Assembly: GCF_024169655.1 (NCBI RefSeq)
Contig: NZ_JALJWV010000001.1
Span: forward strand, 2,857,001 to 2,921,000
Length of the DNA: 64,000 bases
Source: Pseudomonas marginalis
Lineage (GTDB): Bacteria > Pseudomonadota > Gammaproteobacteria > Pseudomonadales > Pseudomonadaceae
Direction of reading: 5' to 3'
The notes beneath the pieces were generated by a model. The model was given only the letters and a program-made list of their open reading frames with translations, was not told the DNA's origin and ran no database searches. The translations under genes were made by a program, and so were the position numbers. How positions within the stretch are numbered: the first letter of the stretch is position 1; every line of letters begins with the position of its first letter. This document shows positions 45,172 to 54,007 of the stretch, piece after piece.

Positions 45172-47541
45172 ATGAGCGATTTTTTGAGTGCAGAGGAGCT
45201 GGACGGGGTGGACGCGTATTGGCGGGCGTCCAATTACCTGGCAGTCGGGCAGATCTACCTCAAGAGCAACCCGTTGTTACAGACCCCCCTGACCCTGGCG
45301 CACATCAAACCGCGCCTGTTGGGGCATTGGGGCACCACGCCGGGGCTGAATCTGCTGTATACGCACCTCAATCGGCTGATCAACCAGTACGACTTGAACA
45401 TGCTCTTCGTCGCCGGTCCCGGACACGGCGGCCCGGCGGTGGTCGCGCAGACTTACCTGGAAGGCACCTACACCGAGTGTTATCCCTCGGTGGAGCGCAA
45501 TGCCAATGGGCTGTTGCGGCTGTTTCGGCAGTTTTCCTGGCCCTACGGGATTTCCAGCCACGTCTCGGCCCAGATCCCGGGGTCGATCCATGAAGGCGGC
45601 GAACTGGGTTACTGCCTGGCCCACGCCTATGGCGCGGTCTTCGATAACCCGGACCTGATCGTCGCCTGCGTGATCGGCGACGGCGAAGCCGAAACCGGCC
45701 CGCTGGCCGCCAGTTGGCACTCCAATAAATTCATCAACCCCGCGCGCGACGGAGCGGTGCTGCCGATCCTGCACCTCAACGGCTACAAGATCGCCAACCC
45801 CACGGTACTCTCCAGGATCAGCGAAGATGAGCTGTCAGCCCTGTTGTATGGCTATGGCTACGATCCGTACTTTGTCGAAGGCGATGACCCGGCGCAGGTG
45901 CATCAGGAGCTTGCCCGTACCCTTCACACCATGCTGCTGAAAATCCGCGAGATTCAGCAGGCGGCGCGCCAGCCCCGGCGCGCCGAGGCGCCGGAACGCC
46001 AGTTGTGGCCGGTGCTGGTATTGCGCACGCCCAAAGGCTGGACCGGGCCCAAGTTTGTCGATGGCTGTCGGGTCGAAGGCACCTGGCGCGCCCATCAAGT
46101 GCCGTTGGCCAACTTTCAGGTGCCGGGGCATGTGCTGCAGTTGGAGGAGTGGCTGAACAGCTACCGCCCCGACGAACTGTTCGATGCCGACGGCGCCTTG
46201 CTCCCGCAAATTGCCGCGCTGGCGCCCACCGGGCACCGCCGCATGAGCGCCAACCCCCACGCCAATGGCGGGCTGTTATTACGCATGCTCGACTTGCCAC
46301 GCTTTGCCGACTACGCGGTAGCACTGCAGGCCCCCGGTTCCCTGCGCGCCGAGGCGACTCGGGTACTGGGGAGTTTTTTGCGCGACGTGATGAAAAACGC
46401 GCAGGGCGCCAGCAACTTCCGCCTGTTCGGCCCGGATGAAACCGCCTCCAATCGCCTGGACGCCGTGTACGAGGTCACCGCCAAGGCGTGGATGGACCCA
46501 TTGGAGGCCGACGACCTGAACCTGGCCGCAGATGGCCGGGTCATGGAGATTCTCAGCGAGCACGTCTGTGAGGGCTGGCTCGAAGGCTACCTGCTCACCG
46601 GGCGTCATGGCCTGCTGTCGTGTTACGAAGCGTTCATCCATATCGTCGATTCGATGGTCAACCAGCATGCCAAGTGGCTGAAAACTGCGGCCGACGTGCC
46701 CTGGCGCAAGCCGCTGGCGTCGCTCAACCTGCTGCTGACGTCCCATGTCTGGCGCCAGGACCACAACGGGTTCTCTCATCAAGACCCCGGCTTCATCGAC
46801 CTGGTGGCGAACAAAAAGTCCGACGTGGCGCGCATCTACCTGCCGCCGGATGCCAACTGCCTGCTGTCGGTGGCGGATCACTGCCTGCGCAGCCGCAACT
46901 ACATCAATGTCATCGTGGTGGGCAAGCAGCCGGAGTGGCAGTGGCTGGATATCGACGCGGCGGTGCAGCATTGCCTGGCGGGCATCGGTCGCTGGGACTG
47001 GGCCTGCCGCGATGATCAGGACCCGGACGTGGTCATGGCCTGCGCTGGCGACGTCCCGACCCTGGAAACCCTGGCCGCCGTGACATTGCTGCGCGAATAC
47101 GTGCCGGATCTGCGGGTCAGGGTGATCAACGTGGTGGACCTGATGGTGCTGCAGTCGTCATCGCAGCATCCCCATGGGCTGGCGGATGCGGCTTTCGATG
47201 GGTTGTTCACCACCGACAAACCGGTGATCTTTGCCTTCCACGGCTACCCGGCGCTGGTGCATCGGCTGCTGTACAAGCGCACCAATCATGACAACTTTCA
47301 TGTGCGTGGCTTCATCGAGGAGGGCGCCACCACCACCCCGTTCGATATGGCGGTGATCAACAACCTGGATCGCTACCGCTTGGCATTGGACGTCATCGAG
47401 CGCGTACCTCGGCTGTGCGAACAGCGCCACATTGCACAGGCGCGGTACTGGTCGACGATGGAGAAACACAAGCTGTACCTGATCGAACAGGGTGAAGACC
47501 TGCCCGAGGTACTGAACTGGCAATGGACACCGGCCACCTAG
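45172..47541 (+). CDS. xfp: Phosphoketolase
   Basis: A 789-residue thiamine-diphosphate enzyme splitting xylulose-5-phosphate (and often fructose-6-phosphate) with phosphate into acetyl-phosphate plus an aldose phosphate. Family hallmarks are [43 protein letters not shown] (about 145-160), [15 protein letters not shown] (ThDP-binding, about 170-185), and [20 protein letters not shown] near 530. ATG 45172 has GGAGGGG 5 bases upstream. With an FNR box in front, it would provide acetyl-phosphate and so ATP by acetate kinase when respiration is limited. Confidence 0.95.
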   Translation: MSDFLSAEELDGVDAYWRASNYLAVGQIYLKSNPLLQTPLTLAHIKPRLLGHWGTTPGLNLLYTHLNRLINQYDLNMLFVAGPGHGGPAVVAQTYLEGTYTECYPSVERNANGLLRLFRQFSWPYGISSHVSAQIPGSIHEGGELGYCLAHAYGAVFDNPDLIVACVIGDGEAETGPLAASWHSNKFINPARDGAVLPILHLNGYKIANPTVLSRISEDELSALLYGYGYDPYFVEGDDPAQVHQELARTLHTMLLKIREIQQAARQPRRAEAPERQLWPVLVLRTPKGWTGPKFVDGCRVEGTWRAHQVPLANFQVPGHVLQLEEWLNSYRPDELFDADGALLPQIAALAPTGHRRMSANPHANGGLLLRMLDLPRFADYAVALQAPGSLRAEATRVLGSFLRDVMKNAQGASNFRLFGPDETASNRLDAVYEVTAKAWMDPLEADDLNLAADGRVMEILSEHVCEGWLEGYLLTGRHGLLSCYEAFIHIVDSMVNQHAKWLKTAADVPWRKPLASLNLLLTSHVWRQDHNGFSHQDPGFIDLVANKKSDVARIYLPPDANCLLSVADHCLRSRNYINVIVVGKQPEWQWLDIDAAVQHCLAGIGRWDWACRDDQDPDVVMACAGDVPTLETLAAVTLLREYVPDLRVRVINVVDLMVLQSSSQHPHGLADAAFDGLFTTDKPVIFAFHGYPALVHRLLYKRTNHDNFHVRGFIEEGATTTPFDMAVINNLDRYRLALDVIERVPRLCEQRHIAQARYWSTMEKHKLYLIEQGEDLPEVLNWQWTPAT

Positions 47542-47557
47542 GGGCTGATGGACGGCG

Positions 47558-47983
47558 TTACTTGTTCTTCCAGTATTTCTGCATTTCGATAAACAGAAAC
47601 GACGCCGTCCAGCTGATCAGCACCAGACCGGTCAGCGCTTGCACGCCGGTCAGGAACTTGAGGTTGCCCATGGGGGAGATGTCACCGAAACCGATGGTGG
47701 TGTAGGTCGTGAACGAAAAGTACACACAGTCCATGAACGAACCATCGAAGTTGCCTGACAGGCTGCCCCATTCGCCATCGCGGATCATCAGGTAGTAGGT
47801 CAAGGCGAAGCACCAGACTTCGATCGCGTGAGCCAGCAGGGCGCCGAATACGCCAATCATCATCCTTAAACGGCTCTTGACCTTGAGGCGCGGTAGCAAC
47901 TCGTTCAGGCGCAACAGGAATTCGTAATGAATGATCACGGCGATGATGACCACCAGCGTGTTAATCAGCGTGACGGCCAGCAT
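47558..47983 (-). CDS. Two-pore-helix potassium channel
   Basis: A 141-residue membrane protein: an N-terminal helix (about 4-22), a helix at 45-65, then a pore helix and selectivity filter TTYTTIGFGD (about 93-102) and a final helix (GVQALTGLVLISWTASFLFI). The TxGFGD filter identifies a potassium-selective Ion_trans_2 channel that would assemble as a tetramer. There is no regulatory RCK domain. It is 33 bases downstream of the FtsH paralogue and probably in its operon. Confidence 0.88.
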   Translation of the reverse strand: MLAVTLINTLVVIIAVIIHYEFLLRLNELLPRLKVKSRLRMMIGVFGALLAHAIEVWCFALTYYLMIRDGEWGSLSGNFDGSFMDCVYFSFTTYTTIGFGDISPMGNLKFLTGVQALTGLVLISWTASFLFIEMQKYWKNK

Positions 47984-48016
47984 GGCGATCCTCAGTGGGT
48001 GGTTTCAGGGCGACGC

Positions 48017-49840
48017 TCAACCTGCGGCGACCGGTACGGGTTTCATTGGCAACAGCGCGGGGAAGTCCTCTGGCGTCAGGCTTTCCTTTTCCATCAATAG
48101 ACGCGCGCCGGCCTCGAGGTCGGCGCGATGCGCCTGGAGTAGGGTTTTGGCGCGTGCGTAGGCCTCGTCGAGCAGGGCGCGTATACATAGGTCGACTTCT
48201 CTGGCCGTCTGTTCCGAATAATCTTTTTGCCCCGTGCTCTGCATCTGCTCACCCAGGTAGGTCATGCTTTGTCGCTCCAGCACCGACTGCCCCAGCTCGG
48301 CGCTCATGCCGAAGCGGGTAATCAACTGCCGGGCGATATCGGTTGCGCGGGCCAGGTCATCGGCGGCGCCGGTGGAGGTCTGGCCATACATCAGAAACTC
48401 GGCGGCGCGGCCGGCCATCAGCACGACGATGCGGTCCTTGAGCATCTGGCAACTGATCAGGAAGTGGTCTTCCGTTGGGCGCTGCAAAGTGTAACCCAAG
48501 GAGCCAATGGCACGCGGCACGATGGACACCTTGTGTACCGGGTCCATGGCCGGTAGGTGACTCGCCGCCAGCGCGTGGCCCATCTCGTGGTACGCCACCA
48601 CCTGGCGTTCTTCGGGGCGCAGCACGCTGCTCTTGCGTTCGATGCCCGCGATCAGGCGTTCCACGGCCGCGGTGAAATCGTCCAGGCCGACGGTGTCGGC
48701 GCCACGGCGAGTGGCGACGATCGCCGCTTCGTTGACCAGGTTCGCCAGGTCGGCGCCGGTGAAGCCGGTGGTGATGTCGGCAATGCGCTCGCTGTCGAGG
48801 GCCGGGGCCACGGTGATTTTTTGCAGGTGAACCTTAAGGATCGCCTGCCGTCCCTTGCGGTCAGGGCGATCGATCAACACCTGGCGGTCGATCCGCCCTG
48901 CGCGCAGCAGCGCCGGGTCGAGCACTTCCGGGCGATTGGTCGCGGCCAGCAGCACCACGCCCTCGCGGGGGTCGAAGCCGTCCAGTTCGGCCAGGAGCTG
49001 GTTGAGGGTCTGTTCCTTTTCGTCATTGCCCCCCATTACGCCGACGCCACGCATTTTGCCCAGGGCATCCAACTCATCGATAAAAATGATGCACGGCGCG
49101 GCCGCGCGCGCCTGTTCGAACAGGTCGTGGACCCGTGCGGCGCCAACGCCGACGAACATCTCGACGAATTCCGAGCCCGAGATCGAGAAAAACGGCACCC
49201 CGGCTTCGCCGGCGATGGCTTTGGCCACCAGGGTCTTGCCGGTGCCCGGCGGGCCCACCAGCAGCGTGCCTTTGGGAATATGCGCGCCCAAGCGCGAGTA
49301 CTTGGCCTTGTCCTTGAGGAACGAGACGATCTCCACCAGTTCGGCCTTGGCTTCATCGATGCCCGCGACATCCGCAAAGGTGATCCCCGTGTCCCGTTGA
49401 ACAAACACCTTGGCCCGGGACTTGCCGATGTTCATCAGCCCGCCCAAGCCCTGTTTTTCCGCGACGCCGCGAAACACAAAGTGCCAGACCACCATGATCA
49501 GGATAAAGGGCAGCAGCCAACCCAGCAGGCCGCTCAAAAAGGTATTGTCATTGACCCCGGTGAAGCGGGTGCCCGACTGGGCCAGGTTCGTGGCCAACGC
49601 CGGATCGATCCGCACCGTTGTGAACAGGTTGTGGCCGTCGATCGGCACTTGCAGCTTGCCGCTGATCTGGTCTTTCTCGACTTGCAAGTCGCTGACCTTC
49701 TGCTCGTTCAACAGTTGCAGAAACTGACTGTACGGGATGCTTTGCACCGTGCGGTGTTCCGCCCACAGAAACTGTACGACGGTGAACACGACAAACGCGG
49801 TCAGAAAGTAAGACAGGTTCCACTGATGGTTTTTTTTCAT
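48017..49840 (-). CDS. FtsH-family membrane ATP-dependent zinc protease (paralogue)
   Basis: A 607-residue FtsH-type AAA protease anchored by two N-terminal helices (about 7-25 and 108-130). Walker A is GPPGTGKT with Lys202, Walker [13 protein letters not shown], and the second region of homology [20 protein letters not shown]. The zinc site is HEMGH (His418, Glu419, His422) instead of the usual HEAGH. E. coli FtsH is 644 residues, so this copy is shorter at the C-terminus. Its setting among BON, potassium-channel and USP genes argues for a stress-specialised second FtsH. A BON-protein gene lies 80 bases upstream in the same direction. Confidence 0.95.
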   Translation of the reverse strand: MKKNHQWNLSYFLTAFVVFTVVQFLWAEHRTVQSIPYSQFLQLLNEQKVSDLQVEKDQISGKLQVPIDGHNLFTTVRIDPALATNLAQSGTRFTGVNDNTFLSGLLGWLLPFILIMVVWHFVFRGVAEKQGLGGLMNIGKSRAKVFVQRDTGITFADVAGIDEAKAELVEIVSFLKDKAKYSRLGAHIPKGTLLVGPPGTGKTLVAKAIAGEAGVPFFSISGSEFVEMFVGVGAARVHDLFEQARAAAPCIIFIDELDALGKMRGVGVMGGNDEKEQTLNQLLAELDGFDPREGVVLLAATNRPEVLDPALLRAGRIDRQVLIDRPDRKGRQAILKVHLQKITVAPALDSERIADITTGFTGADLANLVNEAAIVATRRGADTVGLDDFTAAVERLIAGIERKSSVLRPEERQVVAYHEMGHALAASHLPAMDPVHKVSIVPRAIGSLGYTLQRPTEDHFLISCQMLKDRIVVLMAGRAAEFLMYGQTSTGAADDLARATDIARQLITRFGMSAELGQSVLERQSMTYLGEQMQSTGQKDYSEQTAREVDLCIRALLDEAYARAKTLLQAHRADLEAGARLLMEKESLTPEDFPALLPMKPVPVAAG

Positions 49841-49920
49841 AACATTGACTCAAAAAGAAAGCCCGCAACGCATATGCCGCCGTTGAATGCCCCGGTTGGC
49901 TGCCTGGGACATTCATCATT

Positions 49921-50568
49921 TCAGGCGAGCAACAGGTGATCCTCCACCCGCATGACACCCGGCACCGACCAGGCCGCCCGTTCCACGATTTTGCGCTCAC
50001 TCCATAGGTGAACCTTGCCGTCGAGCCTGACAACGTCACCGTCGACCCTGACGTGAATATCCTTGGCGTCCACTTCAGCATTGCGTTTGAGCGCATCTTC
50101 GATGTGCTTGCGGATATCGACGATGTCTACCCGGGGGCTCAGGGTCAGCCGATTATCCACCCCGAGTACGCCGGACAACTTGCGCACGGCCTTCTCTACG
50201 GCTTCCTTCTGGTACTGCCAGTCGACTTCACCTTCAAGGGTGATCCAGCCGTTCTGAACGATGACTTTAACGGCATTCGCCGGTACGTCGGCGCTCCAGT
50301 TGATGATGCTCAGGGCACGGGAGGCGATGGTGTCGTCTGCGGTTCCGGCGCCTTTGTGCAGCCGCACCTGGATCTCCTCGGCCACTGCACGCACGCCTTT
50401 GATGCCTTTTACCGCGCGCTCGGCGCAGACCTTCTGTTCGTAACTACTGACATGTCCGGTGAGCGTGACAACGCCGTTTTCCACGGCGACACCGATGCTG
50501 GCTGCATCGATCTGCGGTTGGAATTCAAGCTCTTCCATGATGGCTTTGCGCAAACTCAAGTCGCTCAT
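49921..50568 (-). CDS. Three-BON-domain protein (BON 1)
   Basis: A 215-residue protein of three BON domains (about 4-72, 78-145, 147-214) each with the alpha/beta and the central 'V-x-L-x-G-x-V' strand pattern (VENGVVTLTGHVSSYEQKVCAERAVKGIKGVRAVAEEI). No signal peptide is seen, so it appears cytoplasmic, unlike OsmY. BON domains bind phospholipids or large molecules. First gene of a probable operon with ftsH-like and channel genes; FNR-like boxes lie upstream. Confidence 0.9.
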   Translation of the reverse strand: MSDLSLRKAIMEELEFQPQIDAASIGVAVENGVVTLTGHVSSYEQKVCAERAVKGIKGVRAVAEEIQVRLHKGAGTADDTIASRALSIINWSADVPANAVKVIVQNGWITLEGEVDWQYQKEAVEKAVRKLSGVLGVDNRLTLSPRVDIVDIRKHIEDALKRNAEVDAKDIHVRVDGDVVRLDGKVHLWSERKIVERAAWSVPGVMRVEDHLLLA

Positions 50569-50653
50569 GTTGGTGTCCTCAGTCGAATGCGTGGCTTAGG
50601 GAGGGCCTTACATGGCCGCTCACTGGTTTCTACGCCCGCACCGCGAAAAATTA

Positions 50654-50667
50654 TTGAGCTATATCAA
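50654..50667. promoter_or_regulatory. FNR-like box (one mismatch) upstream of BON 1
   Basis: TTGAG-CTAT-ATCAA, one base off the consensus. It lies 86-99 bases upstream of the BON 1 start and likely serves the minus-strand operon. Confidence 0.65.
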
Positions 50668-50711
50668 CAAGGCCTGAGTGATTCGCTCATTGAGTGAAAG
50701 CCGGCCATTAG

Positions 50712-50725
50712 TTGACAAAGATCAG
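50712..50725. promoter_or_regulatory. FNR-like box (two mismatches) upstream of USP 4
   Basis: TTGAC-AAAG-ATCAG; symmetrical but with two changes from TTGAT-N4-ATCAA. It is 125 bases before the USP 4 start. Assignment rests on its position in a divergent stress-gene region. Confidence 0.5.
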
Positions 50726-50849
50726 AGTGCCTGCCTCACGACGCCAGATACTTGACCGACGGTTTTCAGTCACAACGCAGGGTGCCACGCTGCTCGCAAG
50801 GAAGTCGGGTGCAGTCAGGCGGTTACACGCGCTCAGGCCGAGGTATCTA

Positions 50850-51770
50850 ATGCTGCCACTCAAACGTGTTTTATTGATTGCACCCTCCGAGATGACGCGC
50901 ACCCCGGCCTTTGACCGGGCCCAGGCACTGGCCAAGGCTACCGGTGCGTTGTTGCACATTGTTGCGTTTGACTACGTCACGTCGCTGGTGATGGCGGGGT
51001 TGCTTGACCATGACGCGATGGCCCAGGCCAGGGAGGGCTACCTGCAGGTCCATCGCCACTGGCTGGAGCAGCAAGTGCGCTTTCAACGGCGCGCGGGGCT
51101 GCAGGTCAGTTGTGAAGTGGTGTGGGCCAAACCCAGCCTGGCGCAGGTGCTGGCGTATGTGAACGACTTTCACGCCGACCTGGTGATCAAGGACGTCGAG
51201 CATGTGTCGGCGCTTGACCGGACCTTCCATCAACCCTTGGATTGGCTGTTGTTGCGCGATTGTCCGGCCTGCCTGCACCTGGTCACCGACGCCAGGCATC
51301 CCAAACCGTTGAAAGTCCTCGCGGCCATCGACTTGTCGCACCTTGAAGAACTGACATACGGGCTGAACGAGCGCGTCCTCGAACTGGCGTCGACATTGGC
51401 ACTGGCTTGCGATGCGCAACTGCACCTGCTCAATGTCAGCAACTGGTCGGTGGTGGGCGATACCCACGTAAGTGTGCCGACCCAGAGCCTGGAGAGTAGT
51501 TTGGGCGAGGCGGTCAACGACGCGCAGGCGGAGGCCTTCGACGCACTCGCCGAACGCTATGGCGTCGAGCAGAAACACCAGCATGTGCTGACCGGGATTC
51601 CGCACAAAGTGATCAGCTTGTTCGCGCGGCGCAACGCCTTCGATGTGGTGGTGCTTGGCACGGTCTATCGCGACAGGCTTGACCGGCTGATTGGCAGCAC
51701 CGCCGAGAGCGTGCTGAACCGCACCTCCTGCAGTTTGATGATCGTCAAGCCATCACCCTGGGTTGACTGA
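50850..51770 (+). CDS. Tandem-domain universal stress protein (USP 4)
   Basis: A 306-residue two-domain USP, closest in look to USP 2 (RVLLIAPSEMTRTPAFDRAQALAKATGALLHIVAFDYV; end DVVVLGTVYRDRLDRLIGSTAESVLNRTSCSLMIVKP). ATG 50850 follows GAGG by about 7 bases. The in-frame region upstream (from 50712) has no USP similarity. It is the first gene of a group with an MBL-fold RNase-like and a second BON protein, divergent from the BON 1/FtsH/channel operon. Confidence 0.92.
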   Translation: MLPLKRVLLIAPSEMTRTPAFDRAQALAKATGALLHIVAFDYVTSLVMAGLLDHDAMAQAREGYLQVHRHWLEQQVRFQRRAGLQVSCEVVWAKPSLAQVLAYVNDFHADLVIKDVEHVSALDRTFHQPLDWLLLRDCPACLHLVTDARHPKPLKVLAAIDLSHLEELTYGLNERVLELASTLALACDAQLHLLNVSNWSVVGDTHVSVPTQSLESSLGEAVNDAQAEAFDALAERYGVEQKHQHVLTGIPHKVISLFARRNAFDVVVLGTVYRDRLDRLIGSTAESVLNRTSCSLMIVKPSPWVD

Positions 51771-51805
51771 AACCACCGATTCCATGAGATATCAAGGACA
51801 CAACC

Positions 51806-53188
51806 ATGCGTATGACATTTCTGGGCGCGGCCGGCACGGTCACCGGCAGTAAGTACTTGTTGGAGCATCGAGACGTGCACGTACTGATCGATTGCGGCCT
51901 GTTCCAGGGCTATAAGCAGTTGCGCCTGCACAACTGGGACGCGTTCCACCTGCCGGTTCAAGACCTGCACGCCATCGTGTTGACCCACGCCCACCTGGAC
52001 CACAGCGGTTACCTGCCGGTACTGGTGCGCAACGGCTATCGCGGGCCGGTGTATGCCACGCCGGCCACCTGCGAGCTGGCGAAAATCCTGCTGCGCGACA
52101 GTGGCCGCTTGCAGGAAGAAGAGGCCGAGTTCGCCAACCGGCATGGCTTTTCCAAGCACGACCCGGCGCTGCCGCTCTATACCGAACAGGACGCCGAGCG
52201 AGCGTTGAAGTTGCTGCGGCCGATCGAGCTGCACCACCGGGTCGCGATCGCGCCGGGCTTGACCATCCTGCTGCGTGACGCCGGGCATATTCTCGGCGCA
52301 GCGACTGTCGAAGTGGTTGCCGATGGCGTCACGCTGGTGTGTTCCGGCGACCTGGGGCGGCCGAACGATCCCTTGATGTTCGCCCCGGAAACCATCGAGC
52401 AGACCGATTACCTGCTGGTGGAATCGACCTACGGCGATCGTCGACACCCCGTTGAGCCTCCCGAACAGCAACTGGCGGACGTGATCAACCGCACCGCGCT
52501 GCGGCGCGGCATCACCCTGGTGCCGTCGTTTGCGGTGGGGCGCGCGCAACTGCTGATGTATCACCTGTATCGACTCAAGCAACAGCACGCGATCCCGGAC
52601 CTGCCGATTTACCTCAACAGCCCGATGGCCACCGAGGTCACTCGCCTGTACCAGCGCTTTCGTTCTGAGCATCGGTTGTCGCTGGAGGACTGCCAGGGTA
52701 TGTGTGATGGCACGCACTTTGTGTGCTCCGTGCAACAGTCGATTGACCTGGACCAGCAGCGCACCCCCGCGATCATCATTGCCGCCAGCGGCATGGCCAC
52801 CGGCGGGCGGGTGCTGCACCACCTCAAGGCGCTGGCGCCCAACCCGCTCAACACCCTGTTGGTGCCGGGCTTTCAGGCCGGCGGTACACGTGGCGCGCAG
52901 ATTGTCGCGGGGGCGCCGTCGGTGCGTATCCACGGCCAGGACGTGCCGATCAACGCCGAGGTGGTGCCCATGCAAACCCTGTCCGCGCATGCCGATGCCG
53001 ATGAAATCATGCAATGGCTGCGTGGCTTCAAGCGGGCGCCGAAACACACCTACGTCGTACACGGCGAGCCGAACGCCTCGGACGTGCTGCGCCGGCGCAT
53101 CAGCCAGGAACTGGGCTGGTCGGTGTCGGTGCCGGAGTATCGGGACAGTGTCGAACTGCCGGCGATCGAACAGCCTCTGCCTGTCTAG
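51806..53188 (+). CDS. MBL-fold beta-CASP RNase-like protein
   Basis: A 460-residue metallo-beta-lactamase fold protein with beta-CASP and 'RNA specificity' (RMMBL) domains, as in CPSF73/Ysh1-type ribonucleases. The zinc motif is HAHLDHSG (His61, His63, Asp65, His66); SGDLGRPNDPL and ESTYGDRRHP are beta-CASP landmarks; SAHADADEIMQWLRGFKRAPKHTYVVHGEPNASDVLRRRI is the C-terminal RMMBL. It would act on RNA in the cytoplasm. It is 35 bases after USP 4, in keeping with adaptation of RNA turnover in stress (inference). Confidence 0.9.
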   Translation: MRMTFLGAAGTVTGSKYLLEHRDVHVLIDCGLFQGYKQLRLHNWDAFHLPVQDLHAIVLTHAHLDHSGYLPVLVRNGYRGPVYATPATCELAKILLRDSGRLQEEEAEFANRHGFSKHDPALPLYTEQDAERALKLLRPIELHHRVAIAPGLTILLRDAGHILGAATVEVVADGVTLVCSGDLGRPNDPLMFAPETIEQTDYLLVESTYGDRRHPVEPPEQQLADVINRTALRRGITLVPSFAVGRAQLLMYHLYRLKQQHAIPDLPIYLNSPMATEVTRLYQRFRSEHRLSLEDCQGMCDGTHFVCSVQQSIDLDQQRTPAIIIAASGMATGGRVLHHLKALAPNPLNTLLVPGFQAGGTRGAQIVAGAPSVRIHGQDVPINAEVVPMQTLSAHADADEIMQWLRGFKRAPKHTYVVHGEPNASDVLRRRISQELGWSVSVPEYRDSVELPAIEQPLPV

Positions 53189-53316
53189 TGCAAAAAGCGC
53201 GGGGCTTGAATGGCGGCTCCCGCCCCAGGGATGGGTACTTTCCGACCTGCTGAAGATCATCGCAACCCGATACGCTTTGGCTGACTGAGACTTTTGAAAA
53301 ACTCTGGAGCTTTTTT

Positions 53317-53997
53317 ATGAATACCGATGAAAAGCTAAGGCAGCGAGTGATCGAAGAACTGAATTGGGACCTGGCACTCAAGGCCGGGCAGATTTTAGTT
53401 CAAGTGGCCGATGGCATCGTCACGCTCTCCGGCAACGTTGCCAGTCATGCCGAGCGGTGGCACGCGGAACAGGCTGTCGCACATGTCGCCGGTGTCGTGG
53501 ATCTGCTCAACCAGATCGATGTTGTGCTGCCGTCCAGTCATGTGCGGACCGACAGCGATCTCGTCGCGGCAGCCGTTGCAGCATTGCAATGGAACACCTC
53601 GCTGGCAGACCACCGCGTCAAAGTCAGCGTGGCCGATGGCTGGCTGGTGCTCAGCGGAGAAGTGGACTCTGAGCATCAGCGCCAGACGGCCGGATATGCG
53701 GTGCGCTATCTGCAGGGGATCAAGGGGATCAGTAACGATATCGTGGTCAAGACGCACGCTTCTGCGCAAACGATCAAGACCGATATCGAATCAGCGTTTC
53801 GACGCAAGGCCATCATCGACGCCCACGCTATCGACGTGCGTGTGGAGGGCGGGGAAGTCACGCTCTCGGGCGTTGTCGGATCGCTCCCGGAGCGGGATAT
53901 GGCGCGGTTGACGGCATCGGGCACGGCGGGTGTGCAGAAGGTTGTCGACAATCTGATGGTGTCGCCCAGCGGCCTTGAATCGCCGGGTTCGACATAA
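53317..53997 (+). CDS. Three-BON-domain protein (BON 2)
   Basis: A 226-residue protein with three BON domains (about 3-70, 77-145, 147-215; VADGIVTLSGNVASHAERWHAEQAVAHVAGVVDLLNQID is the first). It has no signal peptide and is a clear paralogue of BON 1. GGAGC precedes the ATG. It follows the RNase-like gene by 128 bases in the same direction and converges with the large receiver-LuxR protein. Confidence 0.88.
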   Translation: MNTDEKLRQRVIEELNWDLALKAGQILVQVADGIVTLSGNVASHAERWHAEQAVAHVAGVVDLLNQIDVVLPSSHVRTDSDLVAAAVAALQWNTSLADHRVKVSVADGWLVLSGEVDSEHQRQTAGYAVRYLQGIKGISNDIVVKTHASAQTIKTDIESAFRRKAIIDAHAIDVRVEGGEVTLSGVVGSLPERDMARLTASGTAGVQKVVDNLMVSPSGLESPGST

Positions 53998-54007
53998 CCG
54001 TCCGCGA

